From assembly GCA_014729665.1 (NCBI GenBank), contig WJJO01000012.1, positions 1-6,397 of the forward strand: a stretch of DNA of 6,397 bases, given 5' to 3'. Positions 1 through 6,381 of this stretch are shown here, one piece after another; within the stretch, counting starts at the first letter, position 1, and each line of letters begins with the position of its first letter. The notes under the pieces are model-generated. The model had not been told where the DNA came from, ran no database searches, and saw only the letters and a program-made list of their open reading frames with translations. This DNA is from Caldifarciminota bacterium (GTDB lineage Bacteria > Hydrothermota > Tepidihabitantia > B3-TA06). Made by a program: the position numbers and the translations under genes.

Positions 1-687
1 GAGCTGTTAAAGGAACTTCAAGCTGCAGACATAGAACTTCAACGTTTACTATCCCAGAAGAAAGGAATTCCGGCAAAAGTCAAGAAGATAGAGGCCGAGA
101 TTGCAGAGCTGCACCGGCGTTTCGAGGAGGCCAAGAAATCCCTGACGGATGCACGAAAGGAAATTAAGATGGCGGAACTCGATCTTTCAACACAGGATGA
201 AGCCGTAACAAAATACAACACCCAGCTCTACTCTGCCAAGACCAACGAGGAGTACAAGGCCTTCCTGAAGGAGATAGAGACCGCAAAACGAAAAAAAACC
301 GAGGCCGAGGACAGGATAATAGAGCTGATGGAACGTATCGAGCAAAATGAGGCCGAACTTAAGGCAAGGGAATCCGAACGGGATACCGAGGAGGCCGGAA
401 AAAAGGAGAAGATAAAACAGGTGCAGGGTAAGGAGGCGGAGATCGAGGAAAAACTCCAAAAGATTCAGGATAAGTACGACAGATTGCGCAAGGCGATACC
501 CCAGGATTTGATAGAGATCTACGACCGCATCGGGAAGAACAAGGAGGGGATAGCGGTGGCTCAGGTGAGTGAGGATGGCAGGTGCTCGGTGTGTTTGAAT
601 CCGGTGCCGCCCCAGAAGGTCATCGAAGCGGAGCATACCGAGCATTTGATCTTCTGTGAATACTGCGGTCGTATCCTGATACCCTAG
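1..687 (+). CDS. Coiled-coil protein with C-terminal C4 zinc ribbon (DUF164 / zf-RING_7 family), 5'-truncated
   Basis: The reading frame is open from the first base, so the gene begins upstream of the window; the ATG at 169 is internal. 228 codons are visible, and family members are usually about 235-250 residues, so probably only some 10-20 residues are missing. Visible residues 1 to about 160 are rich in E, K, R, A and L with heptad-like spacing, which indicates a long antiparallel coiled coil. The C-terminus carries CSVC (C195, C198) and CEYCGR (C219, C222), two CxxC knuckles that would bind one zinc ion. Known relatives include Chlamydia CT398 (CdsZ) and Helicobacter HP0958 (FlgZ), which bind sigma-54 and secretion or flagellar parts. 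Most members in other phyla have no assigned role, and none is claimed here. It lies 10 nt upstream of the RNase HI-like gene, so the two are probably co-transcribed. Confidence 0.87.
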   Translation, partial: ELLKELQAADIELQRLLSQKKGIPAKVKKIEAEIAELHRRFEEAKKSLTDARKEIKMAELDLSTQDEAVTKYNTQLYSAKTNEEYKAFLKEIETAKRKKTEAEDRIIELMERIEQNEAELKARESERDTEEAGKKEKIKQVQGKEAEIEEKLQKIQDKYDRLRKAIPQDLIEIYDRIGKNKEGIAVAQVSEDGRCSVCLNPVPPQKVIEAEHTEHLIFCEYCGRILIP

Positions 688-697
688 AAAAAAAGCC

Positions 698-1156
698 ATG
701 ATTCCAGGTGATTCCGGCTCGGAAAACCATGGGGATTTGTTTGCCGACGTCGGCAAGGCTGCCCGGGCCTGGATAGACGGGGCATCTTCGGGAAATCCTG
801 GACCGGCGGGTGCCGGGGTCGTTATAAAAAAAGGCGGTAAGACGGTTGGTGAGTGGATGGAGTATCTGGGTAGAACGACCAATAACGTTGCCGAATACAA
901 AAGCCTGATTCTTGCCTTGAGAAAGGCCCTCAAACTGGGGATCGAGGTAATAATCGTTTACACCGACAGCGAACTCCTTCATCGTCAATTGAACGGGATA
1001 TATAAGGTTAAGACACCACATATCAGAGAACTGTTCGATAAGGTTCAGGCGCTTAAAAAACGGTTCATCCTGGTGAGAATCAATCATATTCGCAGGGAAG
1101 AGAATAAACAGGCCGACCGGTTAGCTAAAAAGGCCCGATCCTCTCCTGCTCGATAA
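698..1156 (+). CDS. Ribonuclease HI family protein (RNase H fold, short reverse-transcriptase-like type)
   Basis: The 152-residue product has the RNase H signature in order: AWIDGASSGNPGPAGAG (catalytic D27), NNVAEYKSLILAL (E66), IVYTDSELL (D90) and EENKQADRLAKKA (D140). All four metal-binding acidic residues are present, so an active nuclease cleaving the RNA strand of RNA:DNA hybrids is likely. It belongs to the compact group that lacks the basic handle region of E. coli RnhA. An N-terminal stretch of about 23 residues precedes the first strand and is not typical. The ATG at 698 has no clear Shine-Dalgarno sequence, and an in-frame TTG at 737 would give a more usual length, so the start is uncertain. 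Stop TAA is followed 7 nt later by the acyltransferase gene. Cytoplasmic; probable roles are R-loop or Okazaki primer removal (family knowledge). Confidence 0.91.
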   Translation: MIPGDSGSENHGDLFADVGKAARAWIDGASSGNPGPAGAGVVIKKGGKTVGEWMEYLGRTTNNVAEYKSLILALRKALKLGIEVIIVYTDSELLHRQLNGIYKVKTPHIRELFDKVQALKKRFILVRINHIRREENKQADRLAKKARSSPAR

Positions 1157-1163
1157 TAAGTTA

Positions 1164-1985
1164 ATGAGTGCCTACGCAAATCTGATTCCCTACCTGTCTC
1201 TACTCCAGCGAAGCCTGCCGGAGGAGGCCCTGAAACCTGCGGCGGAGCTTACGGGCAAGATACTGGCATCGATACAGCTTAAACGACGCAAGGCTGTAGA
1301 GTACAATCTCGTAAAACTGGGGATTGGCGATCCTCAACTGTCCCGGTCGGTTATTAGACACTGGAGCGTTTGCCTGGCAGACCAGATAAAATCATTATGG
1401 ATGAACCCCGGACAACTGCAATCCCTGGTCGAGGATGGGTGGAGTAAAAGCCTTGTAAAGTCAAAACCGGTTATCCTGGTTTCGGCACATCTGGGGAACT
1501 ACGAGTTGGGCGGAAGCTACCTGGCTTCCTGCGGATTAGGTGTACATGCCGTGGTTGAGGAGATACACGGAGGCCACACGAGGACGCTCAATCGTATAAG
1601 GAGAAGGTTCGGGATGGGTGTCGTGCAGTATGGCGACGTATCCAAGATGATAAAGATACTCAAAAAAGGCATGATACTGGTGCTGCTTTCAGACAGGGAT
1701 ATCGGTGAAAGCGGCCTGTCCGTAAGGTTCGGAAGAAGCAAAAGGCGTATCCCTGTGGGACCGGCTATACTGGCCGAGAGAACCGGTGCCGTAATCCAGC
1801 CCGCCTACTGCATCATGAAGGGACGAGGATATAGATTAATCGTGGAGGAACCGATAGGGCCGAGCGCAAAACCCCGGCGCAAAGAAAGGATCGAGAACTT
1901 AACCCGGGAGATAAACCGGCGCATGGTTCGGACCATAAGTAAATATCCGGATCAGTGGTTCGTTTTTACAAACGAATGGATATGA
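1164..1985 (+). CDS. Lysophospholipid acyltransferase family protein (LpxL/HtrB-like)
   Basis: The 273-residue product shows the hallmarks of the LpxL/HtrB/PatA acyltransferase family. The catalytic HX4E motif is in SAHLGNYELGG (H109, E114). A DRDIGESG block (D177, R178) is followed by FGRSKRRIPVGPAILAERTG, and the C-terminus has the typical YPDQWFVFTNEW ending. In LpxL the enzyme moves an acyl chain from acyl-ACP to a Kdo2-lipid A precursor at the inner face of the cytoplasmic membrane. The acceptor here is unknown, since no other lipid A genes are visible and some family members acylate other glycolipids. It is somewhat shorter than E. coli LpxL (about 306 residues), with only a weak hydrophobic N-terminal segment (residues about 4-15) in place of a clear membrane anchor. 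The ATG at 1164 lies 7 nt after the RNase HI stop, with a weak ribosome binding site, suggesting translational coupling. Confidence 0.88.
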   Translation: MSAYANLIPYLSLLQRSLPEEALKPAAELTGKILASIQLKRRKAVEYNLVKLGIGDPQLSRSVIRHWSVCLADQIKSLWMNPGQLQSLVEDGWSKSLVKSKPVILVSAHLGNYELGGSYLASCGLGVHAVVEEIHGGHTRTLNRIRRRFGMGVVQYGDVSKMIKILKKGMILVLLSDRDIGESGLSVRFGRSKRRIPVGPAILAERTGAVIQPAYCIMKGRGYRLIVEEPIGPSAKPRRKERIENLTREINRRMVRTISKYPDQWFVFTNEWI

Positions 1986-1993
1986 TGTACAGC

Positions 1994-2021
1994 TTGACGG
2001 GGTTTGATAATTGTGTATTCT
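1994..2021 (+). promoter_or_regulatory. Putative sigma70-type promoter for the oxidoreductase-like gene and lnt
   Basis: TTGACG (1994-1999) and TATTCT (2016-2021) are separated by 16 nt. These match 5/6 and 4/6 bases of the -35 and -10 consensus, and they fall in the 102-nt gap before the next gene. Transcription would start near 2028 and leave a leader of about 60 nt. The same 16-nt spacing occurs in the candidate promoter on the opposite strand near 6346-6373. Prediction from sequence only. Confidence 0.42.
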
Positions 2022-2077
2022 ATGCAATCTAGGCAAGCCAAGGGAACCGAATAAACCGGGGGAAGGGATCGATGCAT

Positions 2078-2084
2078 AAGGAGG
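2078..2084 (+). promoter_or_regulatory. Strong Shine-Dalgarno sequence for the oxidoreductase-like gene
   Basis: AAGGAGG is an almost full complement of the 16S rRNA 3' end. It sits 3 nt before the ATG at 2088, which is close but fixes this start. The nearby ATG at 2072 is in another frame. Confidence 0.75.
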
Positions 2085-2087
2085 TTT

Positions 2088-3101
2088 ATGGCTAAGAGTT
2101 TGCGCGTAGGAATCGTCGGTTGCGGTGCAAGGGCCCAAACCGCCCATCTGCCCTATCTTAGGAAAAATCCCAGGGTTGAGATTGCAGCATTTTGCGATAA
2201 GGATGAGACCAAGCTGGCGGCTTTGAAGAATCGCTACAAACCGGAAAAGATAGTTACCACCTTCTCGAAGATACTGAACGACGAGACCATCGATGCAGTG
2301 GTGATAACCGCCCCGACCTACCTGCATCATCCGATGGCCCTTGCCGCACTCGACTACGGAAAGCACGTTTTTGTAGAAATCCCCATGACAGTGGATGCAA
2401 TCCAGGCCCGGGAGATAATCGCAAAATCCAAGCGTGCAAAAAAGGTGGTTGCGGCGGCTCACGATGTTCATTTCAGACCCGATTCAATACTCCTGCGCCA
2501 GTTGATGGAGCGAAAAGAGGTGGGGGACTTGACATATGCCAAGACAGGATGGCTGCGTTCCGCGCAGAAATGGAACCTGACAGGAGCACGGCTCGAATCG
2601 TTGATAAAAGGGGGCGGGGCGTTCATGACGCTGGGGACCGCTCTTCTGGATCTGGCCCTTTTTGTCCTTGGTGAACGCATACCTAAAAGCATATCAGGCA
2701 TGGCCTTCAAACGCGACCCCGAACTCGAAGCCGAGGATTCGGCGGTTGCCCAGATTCGTTTTGCAGACGATTCAGTCCTGGTTATGGAGGTAAGCTGGAT
2801 ACTGCACCAGCCCAGGGACGTACTTTATCTGAACGTCTATGGTACGAAGGGAGCGGCGCTGTTCAACCCCCTGGAGATACACAAGGAGATGTTTTCAAGA
2901 CTGGTGAATGTAGCTCCTTCGGTCAGTAAGAAATCCTGCTATCCCTCATCGTACCAGGGTCAAACCAACGCCTTCGTTGCAGCGGCCCTCGGGGAAGCGC
3001 CTTTCCCGGTCCCAATTGAGGATTCCCTTCTTTTAACAAGGATTTGCGACGCATTCTACAGATCGGTTGCCGAAAAAAAGGAAGTCGTATTAAAGAAGTA
3101 A
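2088..3101 (+). CDS. Gfo/Idh/MocA family protein with a degenerate catalytic centre
   Basis: The 337-residue product has the two-domain layout of the family. The N-terminal Rossmann fold (about 4-125) carries the dinucleotide loop VGIVGCGARA (G8, G11, G13, A16), with D37 at the end of strand 2 suggesting NAD preference. The C-terminal alpha/beta domain spans about 130-330. Most members are NAD(P)-dependent sugar or inositol dehydrogenases that use a Lys in an EKP motif plus an Asp and a His in a DxGxHxxD motif. Here EKP reads EIP (I98 replaces the lysine), and the second motif reads TLGTALLD (T181 and A185 replace Asp and His); only D188 is kept. Ordinary dehydrogenase activity is therefore doubtful. 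It overlaps the start of lnt, implying co-transcription. The fold assignment is firm; substrate and role are unknown. Confidence 0.88.
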   Translation: MAKSLRVGIVGCGARAQTAHLPYLRKNPRVEIAAFCDKDETKLAALKNRYKPEKIVTTFSKILNDETIDAVVITAPTYLHHPMALAALDYGKHVFVEIPMTVDAIQAREIIAKSKRAKKVVAAAHDVHFRPDSILLRQLMERKEVGDLTYAKTGWLRSAQKWNLTGARLESLIKGGGAFMTLGTALLDLALFVLGERIPKSISGMAFKRDPELEAEDSAVAQIRFADDSVLVMEVSWILHQPRDVLYLNVYGTKGAALFNPLEIHKEMFSRLVNVAPSVSKKSCYPSSYQGQTNAFVAAALGEAPFPVPIEDSLLLTRICDAFYRSVAEKKEVVLKK

Positions 3102-4624
3102 TCCGGAAACTGGAAAGGTTCAAATGGCTGATAGCCATCGGCTCAGGAGTTATCCTCTCGTTTGCCTTTGCGCCTTATCCTACCCGGTTCCTGGCATTTG
3201 CGGCGCTGATTCCACTGTTGTGGATAATCGAGAACGAACGAAAAGCCTTCTTCCACGGATGGCTGTTCGGTTTAGGCCTTTCTGTCCCCATGATATGGTG
3301 GATCGTTACAAACAGCTTTCCCCTGAGGCCCGGTATCAGGGTATTGCTGGTTTTGGGCGTCATCATCCTTTCTGCGTACATGGGGCTTTTTCAGGGGCTG
3401 TTCTCTTCGGTTACTAAACGCATTGGGGTGTGGTCGGCTCCTTTGGTCTGGGTCGGTGTGGAGGTGCTGCGCGAGTTTACAGACCTTGCATTCCCATGGG
3501 GCCTTCTGGGGTATTCCATGACACCATGGCCGGTTTTTACCCAGACCGCTTCCATATGGGGGGTATACGGTTTGAGCGCCTTGATCGTGCTTATCAATGT
3601 AGGATTATACAAGGCAATAACGAACCGGCGGAAAAAAAGGAAGGCGCTTACGTGGGGATTGATTACCGCCGGAGTCCTCGTGTTCATGGTTGGATTCGGT
3701 GCAGTCCGTTTGGCGGCTGCGCCTAAGACCGATAAATTGAAGGTTGCACTGATACAACCCAACGTGCCCATTGTTCTCAAGGGCTCCTCCTCTGTCCGTG
3801 ATTCCCTGATTACGGCCATGCAGGAGCAGACCCGCAAGGCAGCCGAGTACAATCCTGACATCGTTGTCTATCCCGAAACCGCAACTTTGGTGGACCTCAC
3901 CGCCGATACCAGAAGGGCAAAGTCTTACCTGGAACTAGCGGATAACCTAAACCTGACGATAGTTACAGGTATTACTCACTGGGTATACGACGAGAAGGTC
4001 GGGCATACCCGTTTTGCAAATGCCGCTACCATTATCCATCCCGACGGAACCCTGGATGAGATATACATCAAGATACATCTTGCGCCGTTCGGCGAAACCA
4101 TCCCTTTCGAGAACGTATTTCCGTTCCTGGCAAAGATCGACGTTCAGGGAGGCCACCACTACAGGGGGAAGGAGATCGTTGTCTACCAACGCACCCCCGT
4201 ACCGCTTTCTTTTTTGATATGCTACGAGGCGATATTCCCCAACCTTACCCGGAGGTTCGTTGCAAAGGGTTCGAGGCTGTTATGTGCGGTAACCAACGAC
4301 GTATGGTTCGGTCCTGACAAGGGATCGAAGGAACATGCCCAGATGGCGGTTCTGCGAACGGTCGAGAACGGTGTACCCATGATAAGGGCGGCGAATAACG
4401 GTATCTCGATGATAGTTGATCCTTACGGAAGGGTGCTTAAAAAAAGCCCCCTGCGGGAGAAGGCCACCTTGACAGGGGAGGTTCCTCAAGCCATAGGTCC
4501 TACTATATATACCAGGGCAGGTTTCCTTTTTTCTTATCTTGCGCTTGCCGCATCAGCGATATTGTTCCTCATAGCCCTTATCCGCCGCAGGAGAAACCGG
4601 AGCAGGAAAGGGAAAAAGGATTAA
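3044..4624 (+). CDS. lnt: Apolipoprotein N-acyltransferase
   Basis: Lnt N-acylates the N-terminal cysteine of lipoproteins in the cytoplasmic membrane, the last step of lipoprotein maturation after Lgt and LspA. About six hydrophobic segments precede the catalytic domain (residues roughly 28-45, 47-62, 72-88, 97-120, 163-188 and 202-222), and one follows it (493-513) before a very basic tail. The nitrilase-like domain spans about 232-485. The catalytic triad is intact: E278 in VVYPETA, K343 in YIKIHLAPFGE and C393 in LICYEAIFP. The length of 526 residues is near the usual 500-520. The start is uncertain. The first available codon is TTG at 3044, overlapping the upstream gene by 58 nt without a well-spaced ribosome binding site. 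An ATT at 3089 has AAGGAAG four nt upstream and would give MKEVIRKLERFKW, a more natural N-terminus. CTG codons at 3110 and 3128 are other options. Confidence 0.95.
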   Translation: MRRILQIGCRKKGSRIKEVIRKLERFKWLIAIGSGVILSFAFAPYPTRFLAFAALIPLLWIIENERKAFFHGWLFGLGLSVPMIWWIVTNSFPLRPGIRVLLVLGVIILSAYMGLFQGLFSSVTKRIGVWSAPLVWVGVEVLREFTDLAFPWGLLGYSMTPWPVFTQTASIWGVYGLSALIVLINVGLYKAITNRRKKRKALTWGLITAGVLVFMVGFGAVRLAAAPKTDKLKVALIQPNVPIVLKGSSSVRDSLITAMQEQTRKAAEYNPDIVVYPETATLVDLTADTRRAKSYLELADNLNLTIVTGITHWVYDEKVGHTRFANAATIIHPDGTLDEIYIKIHLAPFGETIPFENVFPFLAKIDVQGGHHYRGKEIVVYQRTPVPLSFLICYEAIFPNLTRRFVAKGSRLLCAVTNDVWFGPDKGSKEHAQMAVLRTVENGVPMIRAANNGISMIVDPYGRVLKKSPLREKATLTGEVPQAIGPTIYTRAGFLFSYLALAASAILFLIALIRRRRNRSRKGKKD

Positions 4625-4643
4625 AACAATTCCTCATCACTAT

Positions 4644-4688
4644 CCGTAACCTGATTACGGCTAACTTACAATAAAGCGTTAACCGTAA
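4644..4688. repeat. Mutually exclusive inverted repeats (CCGTAA/TTACGG) downstream of lnt
   Basis: Three arms can pair in alternative ways. CCGTAA (4644-4649) pairs perfectly with TTACGG (4655-4660) around a 5-nt loop. The longer TTACGGCTAAC (4655-4665) also pairs with GTTAACCGTAA (4678-4688) around a 12-nt loop, with one mismatch on the + strand RNA that becomes a G-U wobble on the - strand RNA. The region lies 20 nt after the lnt stop and beyond the 3' end of the convergent gene. No U-run follows, so it is not a classical intrinsic terminator, but it may protect or end transcripts from either side. Confidence 0.4.
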
Positions 4689-4691
4689 ATA

Positions 4692-4790
4692 ACACCAAGG
4701 GCACAAAGTAATTTTAAACACAAAGATCATAGAGACCGAATAAACATATATCCGAATTATCTCTGTGTTCTCAGTGTTCTCTGTGTTTTA
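4692..4790. repeat. Imperfect palindromic intergenic element built from 9-bp units
   Basis: On the right, three near-copies of a 9-bp unit lie in tandem: TGTGTTCTC (4764-4772), AGTGTTCTC (4773-4781) and TGTGTTTTA (4782-4790). On the left are roughly complementary units: ACACCAAGG (4692-4700), GCACAAAGT (4701-4709), ACACAAAGA (4718-4726) and TCATAGAGA (4727-4735). The arms at about 4713-4735 and 4760-4790 form an imperfect inverted repeat with a loop of about 24 nt. The right arm ends 2 nt before the stop codon of the - strand gene. Similar ACACAAAG/CTTTGTGT-type intergenic repeats are, from general memory, dispersed in many environmental bacterial genomes. The role is unknown; convergent transcript-end structure or a miniature dispersed repeat are both possible. 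Confidence 0.6.
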
Positions 4791-4792
4791 AG

Positions 4793-6322
4793 TTACCTTA
4801 CTATGACTACCTTTGCCCTTGCACTTCCTTGAGTGTTTTCAACCCTTGCAAAGTACACTCCCGATGGTATATTCACCGCCTGCCACTCACCCTTGCCGTG
4901 GATTACGTCCTCCGCTACCCGGCGGCCTGCCGAGTTGTAGAGGGTTAATACAGCCTCTCCCGGTACCTCGTAGGAGAGCCGGTTGAGGGTGGAGAAGAGT
5001 TTAACAGGTGATACATTGACTAAAGGTTCCTCTACAATACCCTCGCCCATGTCCCAGTCGGTTATGGTAACCCAGGCTTCATATATGGTGTCAATGTTAA
5101 GGCGTGAATACACCCAAACAATCTGATCGTTGTTTACACTGACCGCAGGTGGTTGGGTGTTTAAGTAAGTTACGGTATCTTCGTCCCAGGGGTGAGAATA
5201 CTCGAATATGCTCGTTTTTCGTTCAGGCATGTCGTCAGCTATCTCCCCGAGGATACCTACGTGGTGTACCCATGGGTGCATATAATCGTCCCCGTGGTAG
5301 AGGTTTCTGGCATAGGTGTAGACAAAGCGTTCATCTGAAGAAACATCGATTGAAAAGGTGGCCTTGGGGTCGCCTAAGCTCATAGCAAAGGGTTCATGAT
5401 GCAGCACTTCGCGTATCGGATTGCGCGTTGTTCCCCTGTCGGAAAACACTCGTCCCAGCAAGCCTTCAGGCGGTGCGTCCCACCAGAAGACTACGAACCT
5501 GCAGTCGTCAAGCCAGAAGGGGAAGGATCGAGTAACGTTGTGTCCATAATCGCCATCGTCGACCCGGTGCCCCATAGGTTCCCAACCGAGTATTGAAGTA
5601 TCTTCTGGATCGAATACCTGAAATAAAGGAAATATCTTCATCGTTTCCTTGAAGTGCAGCCAAGTAATTACCAGGTCACCCGCATCGTTCAACGCCGCGT
5701 TGGGAAAAAAATACACGAAATCAAACTTGGTTATTTCTTCATTGGGCAAGAATACCGTATCAAGGGGTGTGCCGTCTACATCGTACCGACGCACGTAGAT
5801 ATTGTATACTCCGGGGTGCTCTTCTTTAGTTTCACTCCAGGTGACAGCAAACCTTCCCCCGGGGGCAAGACCGAGACCGATGGGTCTCCAGGCTTGGAGT
5901 ATCAGGCTATCCTGTAATGTCTGCGCAGTTTCTATTGGTACCCCGTCAGGTGTAAAGCACTGGAAACGAATGTCCGAAAAGTCCTCCCGGGTATCGGTTC
6001 TTTCCTCCCAGATCAGAAAAGCGTTACCTGCCGCGTCCATGTCCAGGCAGGGCCAGTAGACCCAGTTGGTGTCAGCAAGCTTGTTAAGCTTGTAAGGCTC
6101 TGTCAAGGCGCTGCCGCTTTTATCAAAGAACCTGATAAAGATATCAAGTTCGTAACGATCGGGAAGTTGAAGGCTGTCCACCCATGCCACGGCAAAGTGC
6201 CCGTCTGCGGCCATTGCCGCGCGCAGGCATACCTGGTGGTGGCCTGGTTCTGACTGGGCCAACGGAAATGGCTCTACCAGAACGCCTGCGGATAGTATCA
6301 AGCTTAATACACTAAAACTCAT
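4793..6322 (-). CDS. Secreted beta-repeat (probable seven-bladed propeller) protein with C-terminal T9SS type A sorting-like domain
   Basis: The 509-residue product starts with a short hydrophobic segment (SVLSLILSAGVLV, residues 4-16) that is probably a signal peptide, though no Lys or Arg precedes it. Seven repeats follow, starting near residues 31, 91, 147, 207, 265, 321 and 391. Each has a D/N-G-x-hydrophobic-x-hydrophobic-W/Y core, such as ADGHFAVAWVD, AAGNAFLIWEE, PGGRFAVTWSE and DAGDLVITWLH, which suggests a seven-bladed beta-propeller. Residues about 438-509 match the type A sorting domain pattern (VLTLYNSAGRRV, then IPSGVYFARV, ending KVVIVR). In T9SS bacteria this domain directs passage across the outer membrane and is removed or used for anchoring. 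Whether this organism has a T9SS cannot be seen here. An in-frame TGA at 6338-6340 and a strong ribosome binding site fix the start. The biochemical role is unknown. Confidence 0.86.
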   Translation of the reverse strand: MSFSVLSLILSAGVLVEPFPLAQSEPGHHQVCLRAAMAADGHFAVAWVDSLQLPDRYELDIFIRFFDKSGSALTEPYKLNKLADTNWVYWPCLDMDAAGNAFLIWEERTDTREDFSDIRFQCFTPDGVPIETAQTLQDSLILQAWRPIGLGLAPGGRFAVTWSETKEEHPGVYNIYVRRYDVDGTPLDTVFLPNEEITKFDFVYFFPNAALNDAGDLVITWLHFKETMKIFPLFQVFDPEDTSILGWEPMGHRVDDGDYGHNVTRSFPFWLDDCRFVVFWWDAPPEGLLGRVFSDRGTTRNPIREVLHHEPFAMSLGDPKATFSIDVSSDERFVYTYARNLYHGDDYMHPWVHHVGILGEIADDMPERKTSIFEYSHPWDEDTVTYLNTQPPAVSVNNDQIVWVYSRLNIDTIYEAWVTITDWDMGEGIVEEPLVNVSPVKLFSTLNRLSYEVPGEAVLTLYNSAGRRVAEDVIHGKGEWQAVNIPSGVYFARVENTQGSARAKVVIVR

Positions 6323-6327
6323 AGCTT

Positions 6328-6334
6328 CCTCCTT
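6328..6334 (-). promoter_or_regulatory. Strong Shine-Dalgarno sequence for the secreted protein gene
   Basis: Read on the - strand, AAGGAGG sits 5 nt before the ATG at 6322. No other start codon lies between the upstream in-frame stop (6338-6340) and this ATG, so the start is well supported. Confidence 0.8.
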
Positions 6335-6345
6335 ACGTCACGTCA

Positions 6346-6373
6346 ACGATAGGCTCGTAATAAGGCTTGTCAA
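6346..6373 (-). promoter_or_regulatory. Putative sigma70-type promoter for the secreted protein gene
   Basis: On the - strand, TTGACA (6373-6368) is a perfect -35 match. After 16 nt comes TATCGT (6351-6346), a 4/6 -10 match. Transcription would start near 6339, leaving a short leader of about 17 nt containing the ribosome binding site. The -35 lies 8 nt beyond the stop of the upstream partial gene, so this gene may be transcribed separately from it. Confidence 0.48.
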
Positions 6374-6381
6374 TACTCTCT

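Noticed and set aside
187..933. Long - strand open frame of 248 codons
   Set aside because: It lies opposite the zinc-ribbon and RNase HI genes, whose families are recognised on the + strand. Its Leu/Phe-rich product is what the reverse of a Lys/Glu-rich coiled coil gives.
620..1087. - strand open frame of 155 codons
   Set aside because: Antisense to the RNase HI core with all its catalytic motifs; no family features of its own.
1899..2471. - strand open frame of 190 codons spanning the intergenic gap
   Set aside because: It is antisense to the acyltransferase end and the Rossmann domain. The product has no recognisable motif, and the + strand has a promoter and ribosome binding site here.
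3391..3861. - strand open frame of 156 codons
   Set aside because: Shadow of lnt, in which membrane segments and catalytic residues are clear on the + strand.
4644..4660. Intrinsic terminator for lnt
   Set aside because: The perfect stem is only 6 bp and is not followed by a run of T, so I list it as an inverted repeat rather than a terminator.
4764..4790. Possible CRISPR-like tandem repeats
   Set aside because: The units are 9 bp, directly adjacent without spacers and degenerate; no cas genes are nearby.
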